Positions 23,827 to 32,098 of a stretch of 35,551 nt of DNA are shown one piece after another. The position numbers and the translations under genes were made by a program. The first letter of the stretch is position 1, and every line of letters starts with the position of its first letter. This DNA comes from Candidatus Omnitrophota bacterium. Lineage in GTDB: Bacteria; Omnitrophota; Gorgyraeia; 2-02-FULL-51-18. A model generated the notes under the pieces. The model saw nothing but the letters and a program-made list of their open reading frames with translations. It was not told the origin of the DNA and ran no database searches. Where the stretch lies: positions 1 to 35,551 of the forward strand of contig JACQQY010000003.1 of NCBI GenBank assembly GCA_016206825.1, written 5' to 3'.

Positions 23827-26067
23827 TTAACCCGCAGGAGGCGCCGTCTCCGCCGCCGGTAATTTCTGAGCAATGTAATTGCAATCCGGATAAGCCGTGC
23901 ACCCATAGAAGGGGCGCCTTCGCCCAAACCGCGCCCGCCGTTCCACTAATTTCCCTTTGCCGCACTGAGGGCAAACGATATCCGTTGAAATGGACTTGGC
24001 GTTCTTGCACTCCGGCCAGCCGGAACAGCTCATAAACCGGCCCCTCCGGCCCCATTTGATCACCATCGGCCGGCCGCACTTTTCACACACCTCATTCGTC
24101 GGTTCGTCTTTTTTCTTCACGACCTCCATCTTTGTTTTTGCGGCATCGAGCTCATGGCGGAAGACTTCATAGAAGTCTCTCACGGCTTTCACCCACTCCA
24201 TTTTTCCTTCTTCGATGCTGTCCAGCTCGCTTTCCATCCCGGCCGTGAAATGGAAATCCAAAATTTTGGAAAAATGCCGCACCAAAAGGTCCGTCACCAG
24301 CGTTCCCAATTCCGTCGGAGCGAGGCTTCCTCCTTCCCGGTGCACGTAGCTTCGGTCGATCAGCGTCCCCAGCGTCGGCGCATAAGTCGACGGGCGGCCG
24401 ATCCCATTCTCCTCCAACGCCTTTACTAAGGTCGCATCGGTGAATCGCGGCGGGGGCTTTGTAAAATGCTGATTCGCTTCCAGCTTCACCGCTTCCAAAA
24501 CCTCTCCGCATTCCAAAGGAGGCAGAGGGCGTTCCATTTCACCGGTTTTCCCGCGCACGAGCAGATACCCCGGAAACTCAAGGCGGCCGCCGGTTGATCG
24601 AAAGAGATGCTCGCCGGCGGCAATGTCGGCCGTCTCCTGGAGAACAACGGCGGGCATCATCTGGCTTGCCGTGAACTGCCGCCAAATGAGAGAATAAAGC
24701 TCGAACTGATCCTCGGTGAGATAAGGTTTTAAATCCTCCGGCCTTCTCTTGACGGACGTCGGCCGAATGGCTTCATGCGCTTCCTGCGCCCCCTTCTTCG
24801 CCTTGTACATGGGAGGCTTCTCCGGCAGGAAGCTTTTCCCGTATTCTTTTTGGATAAACTCCCGTACTTCGCGCAGGGCCTCTGCCGATACGCGAACCGA
24901 ATCCGTTCGCATGTAAGTGATAAGACCCGTCGTGCCCGCTTTGCCGACGGCGACTCCTTCGTATAAGGTTTGAGCGACTCTCATCGTTTTGGAGGCGGAA
25001 AACCGAAGCTCGTTGTAAGCCGATTGCTGGAGTTTGCTCGTGGTAAAAGGCGCCGAGGGATTTCGTTTCTTCTTCTGGGAGCGGACGTCCTTCACCACGA
25101 ACGGGTGCGGCTTTATTTTCTCCAATACCGCGTCGGCCGTTTGACGATCTTTGATTTCCGCTTTTGCCCCGCCGATTTTTTCAAGGGCGGCGGAAAAAAC
25201 AAGCGGCGGCTCATGGGGGGCTTCTTTTTTAAGTTCCGCGTCGATGCTCCAATATTCTTCCGGGGTAAATGAGCGGATCTGCCGCTCCCGCTCCACAATC
25301 ATTCGAAGCGCCACGGACTGCACGCGCCCTGCGGATAAACCCCGCCCCACCTTCTGCCACAACAGGGGACTCAGCGAATATCCCATGAGGCGGTCCAAAA
25401 TCCGCCGGGCCTGCTGGGCGCCGACGAGGTCCATGTTGATGTGACCCGGATGTTTGAAAGCGTGTTCGATGGCTTCTTTGGTGATTTCGTTAAAGACCAC
25501 CCGAAAAACCTTCTTGCCCTTCCCCAATGCATTTCTAAGATGCCAACTGATGGCCTCCCCTTCCCGATCCGGATCGCACGCCAAATAAATTTCTTTCTTG
25601 CCTTCCGCTTTTTTCTTAAGCTCCTTCAGCGTCCTTCTTTTGTCCTGAACCACGATGTATTGAGGTTCGAAGTTATGGTCGATGTCGATCCCCATTTTGC
25701 TTTTGGGCAAATCGATCACATGGCCCATGGAAGCGGCCACCTCAAAACCGGGCCCTAAGTACTGGTGGATCGTTTTGCACTTGGCTGGCGACTCCACCAC
25801 GACAAGGGCCTTCTTCTCCGAACCCCCGCCCACAAAATGAACGATTTCCACCTCATCCCCGCCCTTTAAACGCCGCCGTGAAAAATCCTTTTTTGGAATG
25901 ACGTCCAGATTCAATTCCACGGCCACTTTTTCCTTCGGAATGGAAAGGCGGCGGAGAAGCTCTTCGATGGTCAAGCCTTCGTCAAAACGCTTCTCTTCTC
26001 CGTTGACTTTAAGGACCATGAGTTCCGACACGTCTTCTCTCTTGTGGTGAGCCTGTCGAACCATCAT
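23827..26067 (-). CDS. topA: DNA topoisomerase I with N-terminal ThiS-like domain
   Basis: TopA: ALVVVESPAKCKTI, YLACDPDREGEAISWHL, TGLITYMRTDS, two C-terminal Zn-ribbons. ThiS-like: MVLKVNGEEKRFDEGLTIEELLRRLSIPKEKVAVELNLDVIPKKDFSRRRLKGGDEVEIVHFVGGG, encoded at about 26019-25822. Confidence 0.92.
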   Translation of the reverse strand: MMVRQAHHKREDVSELMVLKVNGEEKRFDEGLTIEELLRRLSIPKEKVAVELNLDVIPKKDFSRRRLKGGDEVEIVHFVGGGSEKKALVVVESPAKCKTIHQYLGPGFEVAASMGHVIDLPKSKMGIDIDHNFEPQYIVVQDKRRTLKELKKKAEGKKEIYLACDPDREGEAISWHLRNALGKGKKVFRVVFNEITKEAIEHAFKHPGHINMDLVGAQQARRILDRLMGYSLSPLLWQKVGRGLSAGRVQSVALRMIVERERQIRSFTPEEYWSIDAELKKEAPHEPPLVFSAALEKIGGAKAEIKDRQTADAVLEKIKPHPFVVKDVRSQKKKRNPSAPFTTSKLQQSAYNELRFSASKTMRVAQTLYEGVAVGKAGTTGLITYMRTDSVRVSAEALREVREFIQKEYGKSFLPEKPPMYKAKKGAQEAHEAIRPTSVKRRPEDLKPYLTEDQFELYSLIWRQFTASQMMPAVVLQETADIAAGEHLFRSTGGRLEFPGYLLVRGKTGEMERPLPPLECGEVLEAVKLEANQHFTKPPPRFTDATLVKALEENGIGRPSTYAPTLGTLIDRSYVHREGGSLAPTELGTLVTDLLVRHFSKILDFHFTAGMESELDSIEEGKMEWVKAVRDFYEVFRHELDAAKTKMEVVKKKDEPTNEVCEKCGRPMVIKWGRRGRFMSCSGWPECKNAKSISTDIVCPQCGKGKLVERRARFGRRRPFYGCTAYPDCNYIAQKLPAAETAPPAG
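26041..26064 (-). repeat. Family A repeat at topA start
   Basis: CTTGTGGTGAGCCTGTCGAACCAT; reverse strand ATGGTTCGACAGGCTCACCACAAG = MVRQAHHK. Confidence 0.9.
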
Positions 26068-27194
26068 GCTTCAACCTTCTTGAAATTTTTTCCCGGCATC
26101 TGCCGAATGAGCCCCTTCAATTCCAAAAGAGACAAGGCGGCGGCCAGTCGGCTCGCGGGAAAACAGGAGGTTTCCGCCAACTCATCGATGGAAAGGGCCT
26201 CTCCATTCAAACAAGACAAAACCTTCTCTTCCTCCGTGCTCAAAGAAACTTCTCTTTTCGAACCATTTTTAAGCGGGGCGGTGTCCGGAAGAGCGCCGGG
26301 AATATCCCGCGTTTCCCAGCAAAGTTCCTCCAGAATGTCGGAGGCGCTCACCGTGAGTTTGGCGCCCTGCTGGATCAACCGATTGACTCCTGCCGACCGG
26401 GAAACATCCGCGTTTCCGGGAACCGCAAAGACATCCCGTCCCTGCTCCAAGGCCGCATCGGCCGTGATCAAGGCGCCGCTTCTTTCCGCCGCCTGCACCA
26501 CCAAGACCGCCCGGGAAAGACCGCTGATGATCCGGTTCCGTACGGGGAAAAAACCCGGCTGGGGCGCTGTTTCCAGCGGATATTCCGAGACAAGCGCTCC
26601 CTTTTCCGTTATTTTATCCAGGATCTTTTGGTTTGGGTGCGCGCGAAGGTGCTGCAAAAGCCCGCCCGCCAAAACGGCGATCGTTACGCCTCCCCCCGCC
26701 AAAGCCCCTTCATGCGCCGCCAAATCGATTCCTTTAGCAAAACCGCTCACAATCACGACGCCGGCCCCCGCCAAATCTCCGGAAATCCGCCTGGCCATCT
26801 GCAAACCATAAAACGTCGCGAGCCTCGATCCCACGACGGCCACTTTGGGGGCTTGAGAAGAAGGCAGATTGCCTTTGACGTAAAGAAGGATGGGCGGGTC
26901 GTAAATCTCCTTCAATTCCTGCGGGTAGTCCCCGTCAAAAAAGGTGACGACCTTTATCCCATTTTCCGCCGCCTTCTCCATCTGTCGATCGGCTTCTTTG
27001 AATAAATCGGCCGCCTTAAGGTCCGAATAAGACAATCGGGGAACGGCGAGTCGATCGAACTCTTCCCGTGTCATGGAAAAAAGCTTCGAGAGGTCCTCCT
27101 GCACGGCCTCTCTTACGCGCTTAAAAGTCACAGGCCCCATTCTTCCGATAAGGCTTAAAGCCACAACCTCTCTTAACCGGTGGTCTTGTTCCAT
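26064..27194 (-). CDS. dprA: DNA processing protein DprA
   Basis: KVAVVGSRLATFYGLQMARRISGDLAGAGVVIVSGFAKGIDLAAHEGAL; FPVRNRIISGLSRAVLVVQAAERSGALITADAALEQGRDVFAVPG. Start at internal Met (ORF opens at 27269). Confidence 0.93.
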   Translation of the reverse strand: MEQDHRLREVVALSLIGRMGPVTFKRVREAVQEDLSKLFSMTREEFDRLAVPRLSYSDLKAADLFKEADRQMEKAAENGIKVVTFFDGDYPQELKEIYDPPILLYVKGNLPSSQAPKVAVVGSRLATFYGLQMARRISGDLAGAGVVIVSGFAKGIDLAAHEGALAGGGVTIAVLAGGLLQHLRAHPNQKILDKITEKGALVSEYPLETAPQPGFFPVRNRIISGLSRAVLVVQAAERSGALITADAALEQGRDVFAVPGNADVSRSAGVNRLIQQGAKLTVSASDILEELCWETRDIPGALPDTAPLKNGSKREVSLSTEEEKVLSCLNGEALSIDELAETSCFPASRLAAALSLLELKGLIRQMPGKNFKKVEA

Positions 27195-27718
27195 TCCCCG
27201 CTCTCCATCAGCCTTTGCAGTACCCTCCGCGCTGCCTGCCTGGCCGTACACCCATCCGTTTCCACGCACATATCGGCCTGCCGGTAATAAGGCCCCCGGA
27301 TCTTCAGCAGTCTTTTGATTTCGAGAAGCTTGTCTTTGCCTTCTAAAAGAGGCCGCCGCCGCGAACGCTGAACACGCTTAAAAATCGTCCCGGGTTTCGC
27401 TAAGAGGGCGATCACGAAACCGATTTTCTTAAGAAGCTTTCTGTTGCCGGGATCCAAAATCGCCCCGCCTCCCGTAGCGAACACAAGCCCTCTCTTCCCG
27501 GCCAGATCCCGGATCGCTTTTTTCTCCAACGCCCGAAAATGAACCTCTCCTTCTTTTTGAAAAATATCCGAAATCCTTCTTCCCTCCTTTTTCTCAATGG
27601 TTTCATCCACATCCATAAAGGGGCGTTTCAAACGCTTGGCCACCATCCGACCCACGGCGCTCTTGCCCGTCCCCATAAAACCAATAAAAATGATATTTTT
27701 TCGCTCAAAACTTCTCAA
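27173..27718 (-). CDS. aroK: Shikimate kinase
   Basis: IIFIGFMGTGKSAVGRMVAKRLKRPFMDVDETIEKKEGRRISDIF; FATGGGAI; RRRPLL. Confidence 0.92.
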   Translation of the reverse strand: MRSFERKNIIFIGFMGTGKSAVGRMVAKRLKRPFMDVDETIEKKEGRRISDIFQKEGEVHFRALEKKAIRDLAGKRGLVFATGGGAILDPGNRKLLKKIGFVIALLAKPGTIFKRVQRSRRRPLLEGKDKLLEIKRLLKIRGPYYRQADMCVETDGCTARQAARRVLQRLMESGEWNKTTG

Positions 27719-28829
27719 TTTGCTTTTTGTAACCCATGAAGTTTCTTTGGGTTTCTTTCAGACTGTCTCCCCCGAACTTCTCAAGAAAACTATTGGCGAG
27801 TTCGAACGCGGCCATCGCTTCGCCGATCACGCCGCAGGCGGGCACGGCCGTCACGTCGGAACGCTCCACGGCCGCCGGCTCCTCTTTTTTGGTGTCGATG
27901 TTCACCGACCGCAAAGGGCTCATCAAGGTCGAATAGGGTTTAACGGCCGCTCGAAGAACGAGATTCTCGCCGTTGGTAACGCCCCCTTCGAAGCCCCCGG
28001 CATTGTTGGTCTTTCGATAAAAACCTCTTTTCCGGTTATGGAAAATTTCGTCATGAACGCGGCGCCCGAAAGTCTCCGACACCTTAAAACCCATGCCGAT
28101 TTCCACCCCTTTCACCGCTTGGATCGACGCCAAAGCGGCGCAAAGCTTGGCGGAAAGCCGCCGGTCGTAATGAACAAAGCTCCCGAGGCCCACCGGAACG
28201 CCTCTGGCGATCACTTCGAAAACCCCTCCTACCGTGTCTTTGGTCTGCTTTGCCCGATCGATCAAACGCATCATCTTTCTCCCGGCGTCTTCATCCGCGC
28301 AGCGCACCGGCGAAAGGGAAGACCGCCTTTTAACTTCTTCAAAACTCAAACCCTCCGTCCGCGCCTGCACGCCCCCGATGACCACCACGTGGCTCGTTAC
28401 CTCTATTCCGAAGGCCTTCAGAAAAATCCTGCACACGGCGCCTACGGCCACCCGGGCGACCGTCTCGCGGGCGCTGGCCCGCTCCAAAACGTCGCGCACG
28501 TCCTCTCTCTCGTATTTGATGGCTCCCACAAGATCCGCGTGGCCCGGCCTTGGGCGTTTCACCACCGGAAGGTCGTTGATTTTAAAATCCTTGTTGGGAA
28601 CCAAAAGAGCGATGGGACTGCCTATCGTCTTTTTAAACCGCACCCCGGAAAGAATTTGAGCCTCATCTTTTTCGATAGCCATCCGCCCCCCGCGTCCGTA
28701 GCCCATTTGCCTTCTGGCCAACTCGGCATTCACTTCTTTCTCGTCGACTTCAAGGCCGGCGACCATTCCCTCCAGAATCGCAACAAGGCATCTCCCATGC
28801 GACTCCCCACTCGTCAAAAACCTCAGCAT
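27705..28829 (-). CDS. aroC: Chorismate synthase
   Basis: MLRFLTSGESHGRCLVAILEGMVAG; RRQMGYGRGGRM; RPRPGHADLVGAIKY; RASARETVARVAVGAV; GGFEGGVTNG. Confidence 0.95.
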   Translation of the reverse strand: MLRFLTSGESHGRCLVAILEGMVAGLEVDEKEVNAELARRQMGYGRGGRMAIEKDEAQILSGVRFKKTIGSPIALLVPNKDFKINDLPVVKRPRPGHADLVGAIKYEREDVRDVLERASARETVARVAVGAVCRIFLKAFGIEVTSHVVVIGGVQARTEGLSFEEVKRRSSLSPVRCADEDAGRKMMRLIDRAKQTKDTVGGVFEVIARGVPVGLGSFVHYDRRLSAKLCAALASIQAVKGVEIGMGFKVSETFGRRVHDEIFHNRKRGFYRKTNNAGGFEGGVTNGENLVLRAAVKPYSTLMSPLRSVNIDTKKEEPAAVERSDVTAVPACGVIGEAMAAFELANSFLEKFGGDSLKETQRNFMGYKKQIEKF

Positions 28830-28841
28830 AACCCCTCCCGC

Positions 28842-29621
28842 TCAAAACCCCATCGATTGAACGTACCACCCAATCACCCGTCCGCCGAACCAAATATACG
28901 TAAAAGCCCCCAGCGCGAGATAAGGACCGAAAGGAATTTTTTCCTGCCCGGTCCTAAGGCGCAAATAAATCCCCACGATCGATCCGGCAAGCGACGACAC
29001 AAAGAGAGTCCACCAAACGCCCGCCCAGCCCGTGAAAGCGCCTATCATCGCCAAAAGCTTAACGTCCCCCCCGCCCATCGCTTCTTTTTTTAAAATCTTC
29101 TCGGCGAGGGTCCCCGCCGCATAGAGCAAACCTCCCCCCAGCAGAATCCCGAAAAAAGAAGCCTTTAATCCCTGAAGCGGAGAGAGTTCGCCCTGAAGCC
29201 CAGGCCAGCATCCGGAGACAATAAACCCAACGGCTATGCCCGGCAAGGTGATCCCATCCGGCAAAATCTGGTGTCTCCAGTCGATGACGCTCATCACCAA
29301 AAGGGCCAAAGTCAATCCCAGGGTCACGACTCCTTTGACGCTCAAACCATAACATCCATAGTAAAGAAGAAAAAAAAGCGCCGTCAAACCCTCAATGACC
29401 GGATACTGCCGGGAAATCTTGGCGCGGCACCAGCGGCAGCGCCCCTTTAAAAAGAAAAAGCTAAAAAGCGGAATATTGTCATGCCACCTGATCGGGTTTT
29501 GGCACAGGAGACAATGAGAGCGCGGGCGAATGATGGATTCGCCCTTGGGAATCCGAAAAATACACACGTTCAAAAAACTTCCCGTCACGGCGCCCAGAAA
29601 AAAAACGACTACCCACGCCAC
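28842..29621 (-). CDS. pilD: Prepilin peptidase (type IV leader peptidase)
   Basis: GSFLNVCIFRIPKGESIIRPRSHCLLCQNPIRWHDNIPLFSFFFLKGRCRWCRAKISRQYPVIE; GGGDVKLLAMIGAFTGW. Start inferred as GTG 29621 overlapping the aroE end. Confidence 0.9.
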   Translation of the reverse strand: MAWVVVFFLGAVTGSFLNVCIFRIPKGESIIRPRSHCLLCQNPIRWHDNIPLFSFFFLKGRCRWCRAKISRQYPVIEGLTALFFLLYYGCYGLSVKGVVTLGLTLALLVMSVIDWRHQILPDGITLPGIAVGFIVSGCWPGLQGELSPLQGLKASFFGILLGGGLLYAAGTLAEKILKKEAMGGGDVKLLAMIGAFTGWAGVWWTLFVSSLAGSIVGIYLRLRTGQEKIPFGPYLALGAFTYIWFGGRVIGWYVQSMGF

Positions 29622-30481
29622 TTTTGAAGAACCTCCGACATGATTTCCCGAACGTCTTCCTTCCGCCCCGTCCAAAGCCCAAAAGACAACGCCGCCTGAG
29701 CGGCGAGCATCCCCATCCCATTGGCGCATTTAAAACCAAGTTCCCCCGCCAATTTCAGAAAAGGAGTTTGGGAAGGCGAGTAAATCAAATCATAAACGAC
29801 GGCCTCGCCGCTCAAAAGCCTTAAATCCATCGGCAGCGGATCCGTTTCTTTCATCCCGCAAGAAGTCGCGTTCACCACGAAGTGCGCCTTTTCTTTTTTT
29901 AAGGCTTCAAAAGTCTCGATGGATTCGATCTCGGTTTCGGGAAAATAACCCTCGAGGTATTCTTGGAGGCCCTTGGCCTTTTCAGGAGTGCGGTTATAAA
30001 TCCATATTTTATCGGCATGAGCATACGCGAGCGCGAAAGCAACTCCCCTCGCCGCTCCTCCCGCCCCCAGCACCAAGGCCTTTTTCCCTCGGGGGTTAAA
30101 TTCAAGCTCTTCTTTCACGGCGGTCAAAAAACCCGGGGCGTCGGTATTAAAGCCGAGAAGCCTGCCCTTTTGGTTCACCACCGTGTTCAAAGCGCCGATC
30201 CCGCGGTCGAGATCCTCGGGGACATCATCCACGAAATTCAAGGCCGCTTCTTTATACGGGACCGTGACATTGACCCCTTTCATCCCGAGCGACCGGATCC
30301 CTTCGAAGGCCAATCCCAAAAAATCCTTTTCAACTTGAAAGGCCAGATACACGGCATTCAGGTGAAGCCGTTGAAAAACCGCATTATGAAGCAGCGGGGA
30401 AAGAGAATGGCGAACGGGATTTCCGAATATCCCGTAAAGTTCCGTATGCGCGTCAATAGGACTCGTTGGAAAAACCGCCAT
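29609..30481 (-). CDS. aroE: Shikimate dehydrogenase
   Basis: LYGIFGNPVRHSLSPLLHNAVF; GVNVTVPYKEAAL; GALNTVV; LGFNTDAPGF; VLGAGGAARGVAFAL. Start at internal Met (ORF opens at 30517). Confidence 0.93.
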   Translation of the reverse strand: MAVFPTSPIDAHTELYGIFGNPVRHSLSPLLHNAVFQRLHLNAVYLAFQVEKDFLGLAFEGIRSLGMKGVNVTVPYKEAALNFVDDVPEDLDRGIGALNTVVNQKGRLLGFNTDAPGFLTAVKEELEFNPRGKKALVLGAGGAARGVAFALAYAHADKIWIYNRTPEKAKGLQEYLEGYFPETEIESIETFEALKKEKAHFVVNATSCGMKETDPLPMDLRLLSGEAVVYDLIYSPSQTPFLKLAGELGFKCANGMGMLAAQAALSFGLWTGRKEDVREIMSEVLQKWRG

Positions 30482-30496
30482 TCTTATAAACACCAC

Positions 30497-30564
30497 GAGC
30501 GTATAGGCAGGAAACAACGGGCGTATGGCCCCATACGCCCCTACACCCCATACGCTATACGCTC
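30497..30564. repeat. Nested palindromic element at the leuA-aroE junction
   Basis: Outer arms GAGCGTATAG (30497-30506)/CTATACGCTC (30555-30564); inner arms GGGCGTATGG (30519-30528)/CCATACGCCC (30531-30540). Confidence 0.85.
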
Positions 30565-32094
30565 TTTCTTGAACGTCCGGCGCTTTTGCAGAAGCTTATT
30601 GATGGCATCGAGGTACGCGTGGACGCTCGCCTCGATCACGTCCGTGCTGACCCCCCGCCCCGTGATCACTTCCCCGGCCAAACCTTCGATTTTAACGGTC
30701 ACTTCACCCTGCGCGTCTTTCCCCACCGTCACGGATCGTATTTGATAGTCCAAAAGCTTCGCTTTCCTTCGGATCATTTGATCCACCGTCTTATAGGCCG
30801 CGTCCACGGGGCCGCTGCCGGTGCCGCCGGCTTCGAGAACCCTGGATTTTGACTTGAGCCGGATCGACACCCTGGGTTCTTTCCCCGTTTGCGTCAAAAC
30901 GCTTAACGAAAGAAGCCGATAGGTCTTAGGTGTGGCGACGATTTCCTTTTCAATGAGAGCCACGAGGTCTTCATCAAAGACCTCTTTCTTTTTATCCGCC
31001 AAAACCTTGAAATCTTGAAAAACGAGGTCAAGCTCCTTCTCGTTCAAGTGATAACCGAGCTTCTTCAAACGGTTTTCCAACGCATGGCGTCCGGAGTGTT
31101 TTCCCAAGACAAGCTGTGTCTCGCCGAAACCGACGTCGGCTGGATGCATGATTTCGTACGTCTTCCGGAGCTTCAAGAGCCCATCCTGATGAATCCCGGA
31201 CTCATGGGTAAAGGCGTTGCGTCCCACCACGGCCTTGTTGGGCTGGACCACCATTCCCGTGAGAGAGCTCACGAGACGGCTGGTCTTGCAGATTTGGTCT
31301 CTCCGGATGCGGGTGACTTTCTTAAAAACATCCTTCCGCGTATCCAGCGCCATCACGATTTCCTCCAAAGCCGCATTCCCCGCCCGTTCGCCGATGCCAT
31401 TGAGCGTGCACTCGACTTGTCTGGCGCCGAAACGAACCGCCGCCAAAGAATTGGCGACCGCAAGGCCCAAATCGTTGTGGCAGTGAACGCTGATGACCGC
31501 CTTGCCGGCATTGGGAACGTTCTCAAAAATCCCTTTGATCAAATTTCCAAACTCGAAGGGCACGGCATAGCCGACGGTATCGGGAATGTTGACAACCCCC
31601 GCTCCCGCTTCGATCACGGCCTGAATCACCTGATACAAAAATGCCGGCTCCGTCCGGGAGGCGTCTTCCGGAGAAAACTCCACCTCTCCGATCCGGTTTC
31701 GGGCATACTTGACCGCCCAGGCGGCGATCTTCAGGATCTCATCCTTGGCTTTGTTGAGCTTGTACTTGCGGTGAATTTCGGAAGTGGCGATAAAAACATG
31801 GAGCCTGCTTTTTTTCGCTCCTCTCAAAGTCTCAAGCGCCACATCCATGTCTTTCTGCACGGTCCTCGCCAAAGCGCAGATCGTCGGTCCTTTCACCTCT
31901 TCGGCGATCTTTCTGATGGCGGCCGCATCCCCGGGGGAAGTAATGGGAAAACCGGCTTCGATCACATCCACCCCAAGCTCGGCCAACTGCCTTGCGATCT
32001 CCAGTTTGCTTTTCGCGTCAAGGCTCGCCCCGGGTGATTGTTCCCCATCCCTCAAGGTCGTGTCAAATATGTAAATTCTATCTTTGTCGTTCAT
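30541..32094 (-). CDS. leuA: 2-isopropylmalate synthase
   Basis: IFDTTLRDGEQSPGASL; VIEAGFPITSPGD; HCHNDLGLAVANSLAAV; GIGERAGNAALEEIVMAL; HESGIHQDG; C-terminal LeuA allosteric region. Confidence 0.95.
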   Translation of the reverse strand: MNDKDRIYIFDTTLRDGEQSPGASLDAKSKLEIARQLAELGVDVIEAGFPITSPGDAAAIRKIAEEVKGPTICALARTVQKDMDVALETLRGAKKSRLHVFIATSEIHRKYKLNKAKDEILKIAAWAVKYARNRIGEVEFSPEDASRTEPAFLYQVIQAVIEAGAGVVNIPDTVGYAVPFEFGNLIKGIFENVPNAGKAVISVHCHNDLGLAVANSLAAVRFGARQVECTLNGIGERAGNAALEEIVMALDTRKDVFKKVTRIRRDQICKTSRLVSSLTGMVVQPNKAVVGRNAFTHESGIHQDGLLKLRKTYEIMHPADVGFGETQLVLGKHSGRHALENRLKKLGYHLNEKELDLVFQDFKVLADKKKEVFDEDLVALIEKEIVATPKTYRLLSLSVLTQTGKEPRVSIRLKSKSRVLEAGGTGSGPVDAAYKTVDQMIRRKAKLLDYQIRSVTVGKDAQGEVTVKIEGLAGEVITGRGVSTDVIEASVHAYLDAINKLLQKRRTFKKERIAYGV

Positions 32095-32098
32095 CTGA

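Noticed and set aside
25780-25870. ThiS-TopA fusion as a simple single-base frameshift in the G-run
   Set aside because: Adding or removing one base at the G-run does not create a stop at the ThiS Gly-Gly, and both domains are in the same frame as given; reads should still be checked.
1038-26064. DNA uptake signal interpretation of family A repeats (given dprA and pilin genes)
   Set aside because: Too long, too few in 35 kb, and palindromic with two length forms; genome-wide counts would be needed.
26044-26811. 255-aa + strand ORF
   Set aside because: Antisense to dprA and starts in the reverse complement of the family A repeat; no recognisable domain.
27597-29093. 498-aa + strand ORF
   Set aside because: Antisense to strongly supported aroC and prepilin peptidase genes; composition (His/Pro/Arg-rich) is typical of a shadow ORF.
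31015-32037. 340-aa + strand ORF
   Set aside because: Lies wholly antisense to leuA, with no recognisable domain; shadow ORF.
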